In this document: positions 25,756 through 35,086 of the stretch, piece by piece
Numbering within the stretch: position 1 is the first letter of the stretch
Layout of the letters: every line of letters starts with the position of its first letter
NCBI RefSeq assembly: GCF_039542385.1
Contig: NZ_BAABIA010000002.1
Location: 124,001-188,000 of the forward strand
Direction of reading: 5' to 3'
DNA length: 64,000 nucleotides
Source: Prosthecobacter algae
Lineage (GTDB): Bacteria > Verrucomicrobiota > Verrucomicrobiia > Verrucomicrobiales > Verrucomicrobiaceae
Notes under the pieces: model-generated
What the model saw: the letters and a program-made list of their open reading frames with translations, nothing else
Databases searched by the model: none
Told to the model about the DNA's origin: nothing
Position numbers and translations under genes: made by a program

Positions 25756-26475
25756 ATGAACGACCCAGTCACCTCGTCAACCCGTTTGCACCCTATGGAA
25801 ACTCCGCCCAACATCCCTGCTGCTACCGATTCCCGCCCACTGCCCCGCCGCTCTTCCTGGCCACGCACCCTACTGATCGTCGCTGGAGTCTTTCTTCTGG
25901 GTTGTGGCCTCACCGCCGCAGCCACAGCGTGGTGGGTGAAGCGCAATGTTTACGCAGATCTCATCCAGCCCGTCAGCCTCACCAGCCAGGAGCAGCAGAT
26001 GCTGGAGGCCAAACTGCACGTGCTGGAAACCAGCGCTGCACCTGCGAGCCAACCCGAAACGTCTCCGGGCGAACATGAACGCACCCTGGTCATCACGGCA
26101 AAGGAGATCAACGCCTACTTGGCGAGCCAGAACCTGGGAGAAACGGTGCAGGTCCAACTGGGGCCCGATAGCATCTCCGCCACTGTTTTGGCCCCTGTCT
26201 CAGCAGATTCTGGGCTGCCGCTCGTTTCTGGGACCACCGTTCGCCTGGGTGTCAACCTGAGCGCTCGTATGGACGAGCAAAAAAAGGTCGCTCTTCAAGT
26301 CAACGACGTGCGCGTGGGTGGCCTGCCCATGCCTAACGCTTGGTTAGGATACATTAAAGGAGTCAATCTGGCAGGGGAGAACCTGGAGAAAGACCCGGGC
26401 CTGCAAAGATTCCTGGCTGGAATTCAGAGTCTTAAAATCACATCTGAGGGATTGAGAATCGTCCTCGCGGAGTAA
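25756..26475 (+). CDS. Single-pass membrane protein with extracytoplasmic domain
   Basis: A GGAGG motif seven bases upstream supports the ATG at 25756. The 239-residue product has one hydrophobic segment (about residues 37-59, TLLIVAGVFLLGCGLTAAATAWW). A soluble domain follows (ERTLVITAKEINAYLASQNL, RLGVNLSARMDEQKKVALQV), with the conserved-looking RVGGLPMPNAWLGYI. The alternating strands after an amphipathic EINAYLxx segment are reminiscent of YpmS/DUF2140-like proteins, but this is weak. It follows the LysM lipoprotein by 55 bp and is probably co-transcribed. Confidence 0.7.
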   Translation: MNDPVTSSTRLHPMETPPNIPAATDSRPLPRRSSWPRTLLIVAGVFLLGCGLTAAATAWWVKRNVYADLIQPVSLTSQEQQMLEAKLHVLETSAAPASQPETSPGEHERTLVITAKEINAYLASQNLGETVQVQLGPDSISATVLAPVSADSGLPLVSGTTVRLGVNLSARMDEQKKVALQVNDVRVGGLPMPNAWLGYIKGVNLAGENLEKDPGLQRFLAGIQSLKITSEGLRIVLAE

Positions 26476-26642
26476 GTGCTTGAGTCTCAACGGCATTCCC
26501 TTGGACAGCCGAATTGTGAACTGCTCAATAATTTTCAGAAAAAGATGCTTGGCAATGGCACATGGGGTGCTTTAATTGAATCGCACGGTGGGAGGTCTCC
26601 CGGACCAACCTCCATCTCATCAACAAACCAAAATCGACCATC

Positions 26643-27530
26643 ATGAAATTGAAGAGCATGACCTCCGTCATCACGAAGTCGGCACTCGTTCTCGCTGCAT
26701 CTGCCAGCCTGAGCGCATTCGCCGGCACCTCCGCCCCTGCAAAGGGCGTCGCCCCAGTTGTTCCAGAAGAGTCTGGCGCACTGTTTGACACCGTTGGCGC
26801 AACCCTCGAAGTGGGTTACGACACTCGTTATTACTTCCGCGGCCTCTGGTTCGCAGACAACACCGTCTGGACTGGCCTGTCCCTGAGCGTCCCGCTCACG
26901 GAACAGCTCTCCCTGGGCTTCGGTGCTCTGTACACCTCCTCCGTTGAAACCTCTTCCTCCAACGCCGGCATCGGCGGTGTGGACGGCGCTGGTGACTTCG
27001 ACTATTCCGAGCTCGACCTCTCCACCTCCCTGACCTACGACGCTGGCTTCGCCAAGTTCGGTCTGGTCTACACCCACTATGAGTTCTTTGACGGTTTCTC
27101 CGGCACGAACTTCGGCATCCCTAACGGCGCTGGCGAACTGAACGTGAGCGGCGTTGAAGAAGTTGGTATGACGGTTGCTGCCCCTCTGGGTCCAGTGAAC
27201 TTCTACGCTGGTTTCTTCTATGACCTCACCATCGGTGCTTCCTACGCTGAAGTCGGTGCTGACCTTCCGATCGAAATCACTTCTTGGCTGAGCATCGTTC
27301 CTGCTGTCAAAGCAGGCTACGGCTTCTCCAACTACTACACGATCGTTGGCCAGTCCAACCAGAGCGGTCTGACTCACGTGATCCCTTCTCTGTCTGCTCC
27401 AATCAAGCTGACCAAGAGCGCCACGCTGACCCCTTATGTTGCTTACAACATGTCCCTGGACACCCGTCACCTGAACAACACCGAAGACAACGAAATCTTC
27501 GGCGGCGTGAAGCTGAGCGTGAGCTTCTAA
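26643..27530 (+). CDS. Outer-membrane beta-barrel protein
   Basis: The 295-residue product has a signal peptide ending LSAFA (about residue 27). A series of alternating hydrophobic/polar strands with aromatic girdle residues follows (VGYDTRYYFRGLWFADNTVW, AKFGLVYTHYEFFDGFSG). The C-terminal strand ends in Phe (VKLSVSF), the usual signal for outer-membrane insertion. Codon use is strongly biased, which suggests high expression. It has its own terminator. Specificity, if it is a porin, cannot be told. Confidence 0.82.
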   Translation: MKLKSMTSVITKSALVLAASASLSAFAGTSAPAKGVAPVVPEESGALFDTVGATLEVGYDTRYYFRGLWFADNTVWTGLSLSVPLTEQLSLGFGALYTSSVETSSSNAGIGGVDGAGDFDYSELDLSTSLTYDAGFAKFGLVYTHYEFFDGFSGTNFGIPNGAGELNVSGVEEVGMTVAAPLGPVNFYAGFFYDLTIGASYAEVGADLPIEITSWLSIVPAVKAGYGFSNYYTIVGQSNQSGLTHVIPSLSAPIKLTKSATLTPYVAYNMSLDTRHLNNTEDNEIFGGVKLSVSF

Positions 27531-27562
27531 TTCTGTCGGAGTCTTAAAGATTCCTTCACCTA

Positions 27563-27595
27563 ACTCCCGACCAGGGCTCCTGGTCGGGAGTTTTT
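27563..27595 (+). terminator. Rho-independent terminator after the beta-barrel gene
   Basis: ACTCCCGACCA (27563-27573) and TGGTCGGGAGT (27581-27591) pair perfectly around a 7-base loop. A TTTTT tract overlaps the end. Confidence 0.9.
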
Positions 27596-27637
27596 GTTTG
27601 GTGGTGGCGTTGCGACTCGCTATTTTGCCCGATCACC

Positions 27638-29314
27638 ATGGCGACTTCTCCCCTCAATTGGAATTCTTCTTCCCTTACTCACGGCTGGCAGCGCGGCGTC
27701 AAATCCTTCTACTGGGGCCTTGGGTTCAAGGCAGAAGACTTCAACAAACCTCAGATCGGCATCGCCACGCCGCTCCTTGATGGCAATCTCTGCAACATGA
27801 AGGCCTATGAAGTGGCCAAACTGATCCAGCAAGGCTGTGCGGAAGCTGGACTCATCGCCTTTCCTTTCGGCGTTTCCGGTGTCAGCGACAACATCACCCA
27901 AGGTCACGAAGGCGGTGCATCCTCCCTGGTTTCCCGCAATCTCATGGCCAATGGGGCCGAGATGGTCACCAGCGCGCATTGCTACGATGGCATGATCGGC
28001 GTGCATCATTGCGATAAAAATGGCCCCGCCTTTGCCATGGCCCTCGCACGCTTGAACTATCCAGGCCTCATCGTCAATGGCGGCAGCATTTTGCCTGGCT
28101 GCCATGCGGGCAAACCCATCACCATCCTGGATTCCTACGATTCCCAGGCCCAGGCCAACAACGGCAGCATGACCTTTCAGGAATCCGAAGATATCATCCG
28201 CGCCGCCTGCCCGGGTGCCGGCGGCTGCGGCATCGCCGCCTCTTTCAATACATGGGGCATTGCCCTGGAAGCCATGGGTCTCAGCCTGCCAGACACGTCC
28301 TCCATCCCTGCTGTGGATGAAGCCAAAAAGGACGACTGCCTCCGTGTGGGCAAGGCCATGCGTCGTCTACTGGAGCTGGATCTGCGGCCCCGCACCATCA
28401 TCACCAAAGCAGCTCTGACCAATGCGATGACCGCCATTGCTGCCATGGGGGGCTCGACCAATGGCGTGCTGCACATCCTCGCCGTGGCGCGTGAGGCCGG
28501 CGTGGACTTCACCCTTCGGGACATGCAGGCCATCTGCCGTCGCACCCCGGTTTATTGCAATTTTGCTCCGCGTGGGCGTGGGACCATGGCAGACCTGCAT
28601 CGCATCGGCGGCACAGCCATGCTGCTTCGCCATTTCCTCAAGGCGGGTCTCCTGGATGGCTCCTGCATCACCGTCACAGGCCAGCCCCTGGCTGAAAATG
28701 TGGCCCACTGCCCTGATGTGCCGCTCGATCAGGACCTCATCGCCCCGCTTGGTCAGCCCTTCAAAGACTACGCCGATCTCCAGATCTGCTTTGGCAACCT
28801 CGCCCCTCACGGCATGGTCTTCAAAGTTTCCTCCCGCCAAAGTCCTCGCTTCAAAGGCCGCGCCATCTGTTTTGACAGCGTGAAGGCTGTTTCAGACGCT
28901 GCGGCAGCCAAGAAAATCCAGCCGGGCCACTTCGTGGTTTTGCGGGGTGTCGGGCCCATCGCCGCCGGCATGCCAGAACTCCTCGTTGCCAGCGCAGCCT
29001 TGGCTGTGCCAGAGCTTGATGGCCAAGTTGCCTTCCTTTCAGATGGCCGCGTTTCGGGAGTTTCTCACGGGGTCATGGGCATTCATTGCTCACCTGAAGC
29101 AGCCGTCTGCGGCCCCATCGCAGCCATCCAAGACGGGGACGAAATCGAGTTCGACCTGCTCGAAGGCACCATTCACCTGCATGCAGACCTGAGCTCCCGC
29201 TCCGTCGCCTGGGACAAGCCGGTTTCAGGTCGTGGTTATCTGGCCGACTTTGCCGCCACCGCCCTACAGGCACATGAAGGCTGCGTTTCGGCATGGGTCA
29301 TGCGTGACGCATGA
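27638..29314 (+). CDS. ilvD: IlvD/Edd family dehydratase, probable dihydroxy-acid dehydratase
   Basis: The 558-residue protein keeps the three Fe-S cysteines at normal spacing: C52 (GNLCNMKAYEVA), C125 (HHCDKNGPAF) and C197 (CPGAGGCGIAASFNTW). It also keeps the loop SDGRVSGVSHGVMGIHCSPEA with the catalytic Ser. IlvD makes the keto acids of valine and isoleucine synthesis. The motifs are unusual: TPLLDGNLCN for TPCN, CDKNGPAF for CDKNLPG, and GGCGIAASFNTW for GACGGMYTANTM. It may therefore be a divergent IlvD or a sugar-acid dehydratase of the same family. It follows the porin terminator and no other ilv gene lies nearby. Confidence 0.8.
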   Translation: MATSPLNWNSSSLTHGWQRGVKSFYWGLGFKAEDFNKPQIGIATPLLDGNLCNMKAYEVAKLIQQGCAEAGLIAFPFGVSGVSDNITQGHEGGASSLVSRNLMANGAEMVTSAHCYDGMIGVHHCDKNGPAFAMALARLNYPGLIVNGGSILPGCHAGKPITILDSYDSQAQANNGSMTFQESEDIIRAACPGAGGCGIAASFNTWGIALEAMGLSLPDTSSIPAVDEAKKDDCLRVGKAMRRLLELDLRPRTIITKAALTNAMTAIAAMGGSTNGVLHILAVAREAGVDFTLRDMQAICRRTPVYCNFAPRGRGTMADLHRIGGTAMLLRHFLKAGLLDGSCITVTGQPLAENVAHCPDVPLDQDLIAPLGQPFKDYADLQICFGNLAPHGMVFKVSSRQSPRFKGRAICFDSVKAVSDAAAAKKIQPGHFVVLRGVGPIAAGMPELLVASAALAVPELDGQVAFLSDGRVSGVSHGVMGIHCSPEAAVCGPIAAIQDGDEIEFDLLEGTIHLHADLSSRSVAWDKPVSGRGYLADFAATALQAHEGCVSAWVMRDA

Positions 29315-29375
29315 TCTCCGTCTTTGTCCTCGTCACATTGGACGGAAGCTTATACAGTCATCCGCATCTTCCCGC

Positions 29376-30407
29376 ATGAATTCCACGTGGTCCATCCGGC
29401 TCGTCCGAGCCCTATTCTTTGCCCTGTTCGTTTTCACGGGCATCACGATCTCGCTGGGGTTTCAGCAGCCAGCCTGGATGGGTGCACTGACCGGGGCCGC
29501 CATCATGGGCCTGCTGCTGGCGCTGGACATCCTTTTCACACGCTTCAGCCTGCGTGATTTTTCTCACGCCACCTTTGGTCTGGCCATTGGCCTTTTCTGT
29601 GCCTGGCTGGTGACACGAATTGGCGTTTTCCAGCTCGGTTATTTTCAATCCATGGCCGATGGTGAAGCGGTACGCAATGTGGTAGAGATTCTTATCTACA
29701 CGTCCCTCGCCTTTTTTGGCGTCACCTTTGCCCTGCGCAGCGACCGGGACCAGTTCGCCTTCCTCATTCCCTATGTCCGGTTCCGGCGCGATGGCTCCGA
29801 GGGTGAACCGCTGCTGCTGGATACCAATGTCATCATTGATGGGCGCATCGCCTCCGTCGTCCAGACAGGCTTCCTCAGCGGAGCCCTCGTGGTTCCGCGT
29901 TTCGTGCTCGATGAATTGCAGCGGCTCGCCGATTCCAGCGAACCGCAAAAAGTCATCCGGGGTCGCCGTGGACTCGAGGTGATGGAAAAGATGCGGACCA
30001 TCTCAGACCTTCGCCTATCCATCCACGAAGACCCGCCCGGCACTCTGCGAGATTCCTCTGCCCCCGTGGACACCCGGCTCGTCTCCCTGGCCCGCGAGCT
30101 GAATGCCCGACTGCTGACCAATGACGAAAACCTCGCCAAAGTTGCCAGGCTGCGCGGCATCGTGGTCCTGAGTTTCAACGATCTCGCCATCGCCCTCCAG
30201 CCCCAGCTCAATCCTGGCGACGAGCTTTCCCTGTCATTAACCAAGCCGGGCAAAGACAAACATCAGGCCGTCGGCTATCTGGCAGATGGCACCATGATCG
30301 TGGTCAATCAGGCCGCCACATTCATCGGCCAGAGCGTCGAAGTCACCATTTCCGGTGCCCTGCCCACCTCTGCTGGCAGGCTTATTTTTGCTGAGCTCAA
30401 AAAGTAA
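29376..30407 (+). CDS. YacL-like membrane protein with PIN and TRAM domains
   Basis: From the ATG at 29376 the product is 343 residues. It has four hydrophobic segments in residues about 8-120. A PIN nuclease-like domain begins at LLLDTNVIIDGRIASV (D149, conserved acidic site) and extends to about 255, including LTNDENLAKVARLRGI. A C-terminal TRAM-like beta-barrel follows (about 275-343, GYLADGTMIVVNQAATFIGQ). This is the YacL layout. YacL proteins are membrane-bound and of poorly known function, possibly RNA-related. It lies 61 bp after ilvD and may be co-transcribed. Confidence 0.88.
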   Translation: MNSTWSIRLVRALFFALFVFTGITISLGFQQPAWMGALTGAAIMGLLLALDILFTRFSLRDFSHATFGLAIGLFCAWLVTRIGVFQLGYFQSMADGEAVRNVVEILIYTSLAFFGVTFALRSDRDQFAFLIPYVRFRRDGSEGEPLLLDTNVIIDGRIASVVQTGFLSGALVVPRFVLDELQRLADSSEPQKVIRGRRGLEVMEKMRTISDLRLSIHEDPPGTLRDSSAPVDTRLVSLARELNARLLTNDENLAKVARLRGIVVLSFNDLAIALQPQLNPGDELSLSLTKPGKDKHQAVGYLADGTMIVVNQAATFIGQSVEVTISGALPTSAGRLIFAELKK

Positions 30408-30413
30408 AAGGGT

Positions 30414-31376
30414 TCAGCGGCGACGGCGCAGCGTCAGCAAGCTTCCCAGCATCAGCATCAGTATGCTTCCAGGCTCTGGCACACCGACGATGTTCTGGAT
30501 GACTGCCGCGTTCGTCGAAATCCGCGAGGCATACATCCCCCCGGCAGAATCAGGGGCCAGCGCCCAGCCGTTTCCATCATCGCCCTGGTAGTAGCCATCT
30601 CGGTCATACAGCGCAGCCGCAAATTCCAGGCCGTCTCCGGTAATGTTGTTGATGTCGAAAAAACCGTCCACCCCATAGTTGATGCCAGCCAGTTTCCAAA
30701 CTCCGCCATCATTCACGAATAATCCACCGCCTGAATCTCCCACCGACAGCGTGGATTCATTCTGGCCCAATGCATTGTCAAAATCAGCCCGCAGTAAGTC
30801 GCCACCCACGATACCGTCCACCGTATTCGCCCCCCAGCGTGCGACACCATCCGATCCGGTGTGATACCAGCCTTTCACATCTCCGCTGAGTTCCACCTCC
30901 GCTCCTCGCGGTCCGCCACGTCCAAAAACCACCATCTCCAGTCCCGCCTCCGCCCCACCGGTGTACAAAGTGGCATAGGAACTGAAGGTCTCATTGATCT
31001 TGAAGATCCGCAGATCGGTCCCGGCGATGTTCCAAAAGCCCTGTCCGCCATTAGCCGAACTGTCGATCGTATAAGTCACATCCACCACACCATTGAACTC
31101 AGCCGTGCTGGTAAACGTCGGTGAAGCTGAAACTCCGATGTGCTGCGCTGTAATGAAATACTGAGGCGCGATCATCGTGCCCAAAAAGCTGCCATACTCC
31201 CCCTGGTAGGCCCAGCCACTGTCTACATACTGGCCCGTCGGAGCGGTGGTATTTGCCAGAGCATTGTCCGTATCCACCAAAATGACGGCCTGGCTGGTCG
31301 CCGCAGAGCCGAGAAGCCACAGCAACATCCAGCCCCTAAGGCAGCAGCAAGACGCAACAATTTTGGCCGAAGACAT
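30414..31376 (-). CDS. PEP-CTERM trypsin-like serine protease
   Basis: The 320-residue product has a signal peptide (ending AATSQA, about residue 30) and a chymotrypsin-fold catalytic triad. H79 lies in ITAQHIG, D121 in GTDLRIFKI and S215 in SVGDSGGGLF. It ends with a PEP-CTERM sorting tail (residues 299-320): VPEPGS, a hydrophobic helix, and LRRRR. Such tails are cut and anchored by exosortase in EPS-producing Gram-negative bacteria. Its location directly downstream of the exopolysaccharide operon on the same strand fits that link. An exosortase is not seen in the window. Confidence 0.88.
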   Translation of the reverse strand: MSSAKIVASCCCLRGWMLLWLLGSAATSQAVILVDTDNALANTTAPTGQYVDSGWAYQGEYGSFLGTMIAPQYFITAQHIGVSASPTFTSTAEFNGVVDVTYTIDSSANGGQGFWNIAGTDLRIFKINETFSSYATLYTGGAEAGLEMVVFGRGGPRGAEVELSGDVKGWYHTGSDGVARWGANTVDGIVGGDLLRADFDNALGQNESTLSVGDSGGGLFVNDGGVWKLAGINYGVDGFFDINNITGDGLEFAAALYDRDGYYQGDDGNGWALAPDSAGGMYASRISTNAAVIQNIVGVPEPGSILMLMLGSLLTLRRRR

Positions 31377-31450
31377 GGTGAAAATGTAAGCGAGATTTTA
31401 TATCCACCACAATTATTCTAAATTTAAGCTAAAATACAAGCTCCATTCAT
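31377..31450. promoter_or_regulatory. AT-rich promoter region of the PEP-CTERM protease
   Basis: The 74 bp upstream of the minus-strand protease ATG are markedly AT-rich against GC-rich surroundings. On the minus strand they read TTTTAGCTTAAATTTAGAATAATTG, cut here as a likely core promoter/UP element. No clear -35/-10 pair was picked out. Confidence 0.4.
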
Positions 31451-33856
31451 CTACGCCGCCCCGTGAACGATCATCCCACGGAAGGCGCTGCTGCTCATCA
31501 TCGGCTGCAGCAGGCTCATCGCCGCACGCAGCTTGGCAGAGTTTGCCACATTTGGGTTGTTCACCATCAGGACATCAGTGGCCAGAGGTGCGAGAGGTGC
31601 GACATCCGCAAAGTTTTTCAAGATCGCCCCCCCGTCCAGAATGATCCAGTCCACATGCTGCCGGGCCCGTTCAATCCAGGAGCGGTACCCATCCAGCAGT
31701 TCATTCGTGGCATAGGAGGGCAGATCGTGCGCAGGCAGCAAAAAGAGATTCGTCTTGCCATAGCGGAGAGACTCCAGGTCATGCGCCCAAGAACTGTGCT
31801 GGGTCGCGTGGGGGAACCATTGATGCAGCGTGGGCGAGACCGCATTGCACTCCATCATGAACACGCTGCGTCCCTGGTGGCAAAACGCCGCCGCCAGAGC
31901 CGCCGCAGACAGGGTCTTGCCCTCTCCAGCCTCAGCACTGGTGAGAAGGATGATGCCTCCCAGTCCGCTGCGTTTCAGCGCCTGCATTTCCAGGGTGGTG
32001 GTGAGCTGGGACAGCGCACCCGCAGCGCCATGGGGCTCTGAACGCAGCAACTGGCCCAGCATGGCCTCCGGAGTGCCGTGGCCGATCAGCGGCAGATGCG
32101 CCAGCACCGGAGCCTGATTGGCCGTGGTCCCTGCAAGCATGGACGGTGAACGGGCGGCGGGTTGGAAAACAGGAGCCGGGGGAGCTAGGGGCGAAGGCGC
32201 ATAAGGCAGCGTGCCTGGGGCGGCGGAGCCCGAGGTTCTGACGAGCGGCCCTGAAGGCATGTGCGGCACTTCCTTGACCGAGGGAATGTTGGCGGAAGGG
32301 GAACCCTTCTGCCTCAGGAGCCGGAAGACGTGGTCATCCATCAGTCCCCAGCCCACAGGCAGGCCGATAAAGATCAAACCAAAAACCATCAAACTCGCCA
32401 CAGCCGCAATGGGCTTGTTTGGCTTCACCGGCTTGTCGGGTGGAGAGGCGATGTCCGAAAGGCTGAGCGCACCGCTGTCCTTGAAATTGCCTGTCACTTC
32501 AGCCTGGTTCAGCCGCTTCACGATGGTCTGGTACATTTCGCGATCTGCCGCCACCTGATCGCTAAGCATCTTTTGCTCGACGTTTTTGCCGCTTTGGTCC
32601 AACACCTCACCACGTGAGGTTTCCAACTGCTTTTTGAAGTCTGCGATCTGCCGCTCCAGGCTCAAGACTTCGGTTTCGGACATCGTGACCACCGCCATCG
32701 AGGCATGATCCAGTGCGTTCTTGGCCGATTCGATCCGGCCCGCCAATGCAACCATCTGGGGATGCCTGCGCCCACACAGCGGTTCCAGCGCTTTGCGCTC
32801 CGTCATTGCTGACTCGAGTTCTTTGCGGTTAAAGGCCACATCCGGATTGTCTGCCACCACACGCACTTCCAAAAGATCCCGTCCTGCCTGTTGGGTGGTA
32901 CGGATGCTCTGCAGATCGCTCTTGGATTTCGCTAGTTGGATCTCCACATTCGTGATGGCCGTCATGAGCTGGCGCACCTTGTCACCATCCACATCCATCG
33001 CCTCGTTGGTCTGGATGAGGTTCTCGCTCTTGCGGTATTCGGAAAGCTTTCGTTCACTGACTTCCAGGCGCTGTTTCAGTTCATCGGCCTTGGTCTGAAG
33101 GTAGTCGCGCTCGCTCTGCGTCTGGCCGCTTTCCTGTTCGCCGAAAAAGCGGATGTAATCCTGGGCAAAACCATTCGCCAGATCCGCCGCCAGTTGGGGA
33201 TCCCGATTCCGCACCAGAATGCGCAGAATATGGGATTCCTTTTGCGGCTCCACCCGCACACTGCTCTCCACGCTTTCGGCAAAGACATCCATGGGCGGGG
33301 CAGGGTCCAGAGGAGTGTAAAGGCCCACCCATTTCAGCAACTGGTCTTTGCGCCCTAGGGTGCTCAGTTCATCCTGGATAAAAGCGTCCCTCTTCACTGG
33401 GTCAAAACGGGTGTAAAAGTAGTCCGCAAACTTCCGCGACTTGATCTCGGTCAGGTGGTTGTTGATGAGCTGAGGAGCACTCAGTTCCGTCACTCCTTGC
33501 CGCCCCATTTCATTGAAGTTAAAGACATTCGTGTCCTGCAGCCGCAGCCGCAGCTTCGCCTCCGACTCATAAATCTTCGCTCCCATGCCCAGGAGGTAAA
33601 AGACAGCCGCCGCCGCAGGCAGTGCCATGAGCAGACCTAACCACCAGCGTTTCTTCAGGTAACCTGCCAGGTCCGCCAAGCTGATCACCGACTCGCTAAA
33701 ATGAGGGGCAGGCGTCGAGAGATAAGGGCTGGAGTCCGCCGGGGACAGCCCCATGGGAACCCCGAGAGTCGCCGGTGCCATGGGAACAAGGCCCTGCCCG
33801 CCACCGGCAGCCCCTGGCTGGGTGCGGTTGGGATCAAGGGCGAGCTGGTAGGACAT
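31451..33856 (-). CDS. Wzz/GumC-type chain-length protein fused to a BY-kinase-like ATPase domain
   Basis: The 801-residue protein has a Wzz-like fold. A first membrane segment lies at about 71-92, a long coiled-coil periplasmic part at about 95-460 (including LQTKADELKQRLEVSERKLSEYRKSEN), and a second membrane segment near 482-505. The cytoplasmic ATPase domain (634-801) has Walker A SAEAGEGKTLSAAALA (640-655) and Walker B DWIILDGG. Walker A' reads MMECN, where an Asp is usual. There is no C-terminal Tyr cluster, and the protein ends GMIVHGAA. It probably controls polymer length or export but may not act as a standard tyrosine kinase. It is the last gene of the EPS operon. Confidence 0.88.
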   Translation of the reverse strand: MSYQLALDPNRTQPGAAGGGQGLVPMAPATLGVPMGLSPADSSPYLSTPAPHFSESVISLADLAGYLKKRWWLGLLMALPAAAAVFYLLGMGAKIYESEAKLRLRLQDTNVFNFNEMGRQGVTELSAPQLINNHLTEIKSRKFADYFYTRFDPVKRDAFIQDELSTLGRKDQLLKWVGLYTPLDPAPPMDVFAESVESSVRVEPQKESHILRILVRNRDPQLAADLANGFAQDYIRFFGEQESGQTQSERDYLQTKADELKQRLEVSERKLSEYRKSENLIQTNEAMDVDGDKVRQLMTAITNVEIQLAKSKSDLQSIRTTQQAGRDLLEVRVVADNPDVAFNRKELESAMTERKALEPLCGRRHPQMVALAGRIESAKNALDHASMAVVTMSETEVLSLERQIADFKKQLETSRGEVLDQSGKNVEQKMLSDQVAADREMYQTIVKRLNQAEVTGNFKDSGALSLSDIASPPDKPVKPNKPIAAVASLMVFGLIFIGLPVGWGLMDDHVFRLLRQKGSPSANIPSVKEVPHMPSGPLVRTSGSAAPGTLPYAPSPLAPPAPVFQPAARSPSMLAGTTANQAPVLAHLPLIGHGTPEAMLGQLLRSEPHGAAGALSQLTTTLEMQALKRSGLGGIILLTSAEAGEGKTLSAAALAAAFCHQGRSVFMMECNAVSPTLHQWFPHATQHSSWAHDLESLRYGKTNLFLLPAHDLPSYATNELLDGYRSWIERARQHVDWIILDGGAILKNFADVAPLAPLATDVLMVNNPNVANSAKLRAAMSLLQPMMSSSAFRGMIVHGAA

Positions 33857-33883
33857 GACGTGGGCGTGAAACTGGAAGTACCA

Positions 33884-35086
33884 TCATGCACCTGCCCCCA
33901 GGGGGCAAGGAGCAGACGCAGGGGTTTGGGAAGGTTTAGAGTCAGAATGTTCGATTTTCATGGCCTGGAGGATGATCCGGTTCACGATTTTGACATCGAA
34001 GACCTCCTCTGCCAGCTTTCGGCTGGCGAGTCCCATGCGGACAATTTGCTCTGGCTGCTGGATAAAAAACTCCATGGCCTTCACCACGGCCACCTCATCG
34101 CGAGGGGGCAGCAAAAAGCCATTTTCTCCGGACGGCACACACTCGCGGGCGCCGACCGAATCGGTCGTGATCATGGCCCGGCCAGTGGACAAAGCCTCCA
34201 GCGATGCATGAGGCACGCCTTCACGGTACCAGGTGGGCAGGCAAAAGACATGCATGCTTTTCAGCAACCCGGCCACATCCCGCACCATGCCGTGATGAAT
34301 CAAGGTCCCCTCCTTCACCCATTGCTCCACCTCTGCCTCAGAGACCCGGTTGGGGTTGGGATCAAAGGGACCGACGAGATGAAACTCCGCCAGGGGATAC
34401 TTGGCTTTGATCTTCCGTGCCGCCTCCGCAAATACGCAAACGCCTTTGCTGATGAGCAGCCGGCTCACCAGCACAAAACGGATGCGCCCGGCGGCGATGT
34501 CGGCATTTCCTTCCAGCGGCACATGGGGGTATTCATCCAGGTTCACTCCTGAACCTGCAGTGACGTGAACGGGCACTCCCGGCGGCAGCATCTTCAGATC
34601 GGTAAAAAGCTGCACATCGTCACGGTTCTGCATGAAAATAACATCCGCCCTTTTCAGGGCGAACCGGTGCAAAGCCTTGGAAACCCATTGCACCAGCGTC
34701 TGCTTCAGCGTTTCCGGTTTCACAAAGGTGAAGCCCAGCCCAGGCAGCAGGGCATAGACCTTGGGCACCCCTGCCAGCCGCGCCACCACACAGCCATAGA
34801 CCACCGACTTGATGGTGTAGGCAAAGAGCGCATCGGGCTTTTCCTTCCGAAACAGACGGAACATATCCAGCCAGGTGATCCAATCCTTGGCCAGATTCAC
34901 CCGGCTGCGCACCATGCGGATGGGCTCATGCCGCACACCGGCGGCCTCCAGGTACTTCCGCACATGCGGGTAGTCTTCAGCAGCAGAGGTCACCACTTCA
35001 CAACCATGGGCGGCGAAGTCGCGGATGAGATCTCCGCGATGGTAAACCAGGGTGTTGGCATCAGCCGTCAGGACGAGAACTTTCAT
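33884..35086 (-). CDS. Family 4 glycosyltransferase
   Basis: The ATG at 35086 starts a 400-residue product, MKVLVLTADANTLVYHRGDL, with a GT-B fold. The C-terminal donor-binding part includes FVLVSRLLISKGVCVFAEAA, EFHLVGPFD and HVFCLPTWYREGVPHASLEA, which holds the E-x7-E-like nucleotide-sugar site. These enzymes transfer sugars from nucleotide donors to lipid-linked glycans at the inner membrane. Its start overlaps the acyltransferase stop as ATGA. Donor and acceptor are unknown. Confidence 0.9.
   Translation of the reverse strand: MKVLVLTADANTLVYHRGDLIRDFAAHGCEVVTSAAEDYPHVRKYLEAAGVRHEPIRMVRSRVNLAKDWITWLDMFRLFRKEKPDALFAYTIKSVVYGCVVARLAGVPKVYALLPGLGFTFVKPETLKQTLVQWVSKALHRFALKRADVIFMQNRDDVQLFTDLKMLPPGVPVHVTAGSGVNLDEYPHVPLEGNADIAAGRIRFVLVSRLLISKGVCVFAEAARKIKAKYPLAEFHLVGPFDPNPNRVSEAEVEQWVKEGTLIHHGMVRDVAGLLKSMHVFCLPTWYREGVPHASLEALSTGRAMITTDSVGARECVPSGENGFLLPPRDEVAVVKAMEFFIQQPEQIVRMGLASRKLAEEVFDVKIVNRIILQAMKIEHSDSKPSQTPASAPCPLGAGA

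Noticed and set aside
26535-27470. 311-codon minus-strand open frame opposite the beta-barrel gene
   Set aside because: It arises from the strong codon bias of a highly expressed gene on the other strand.
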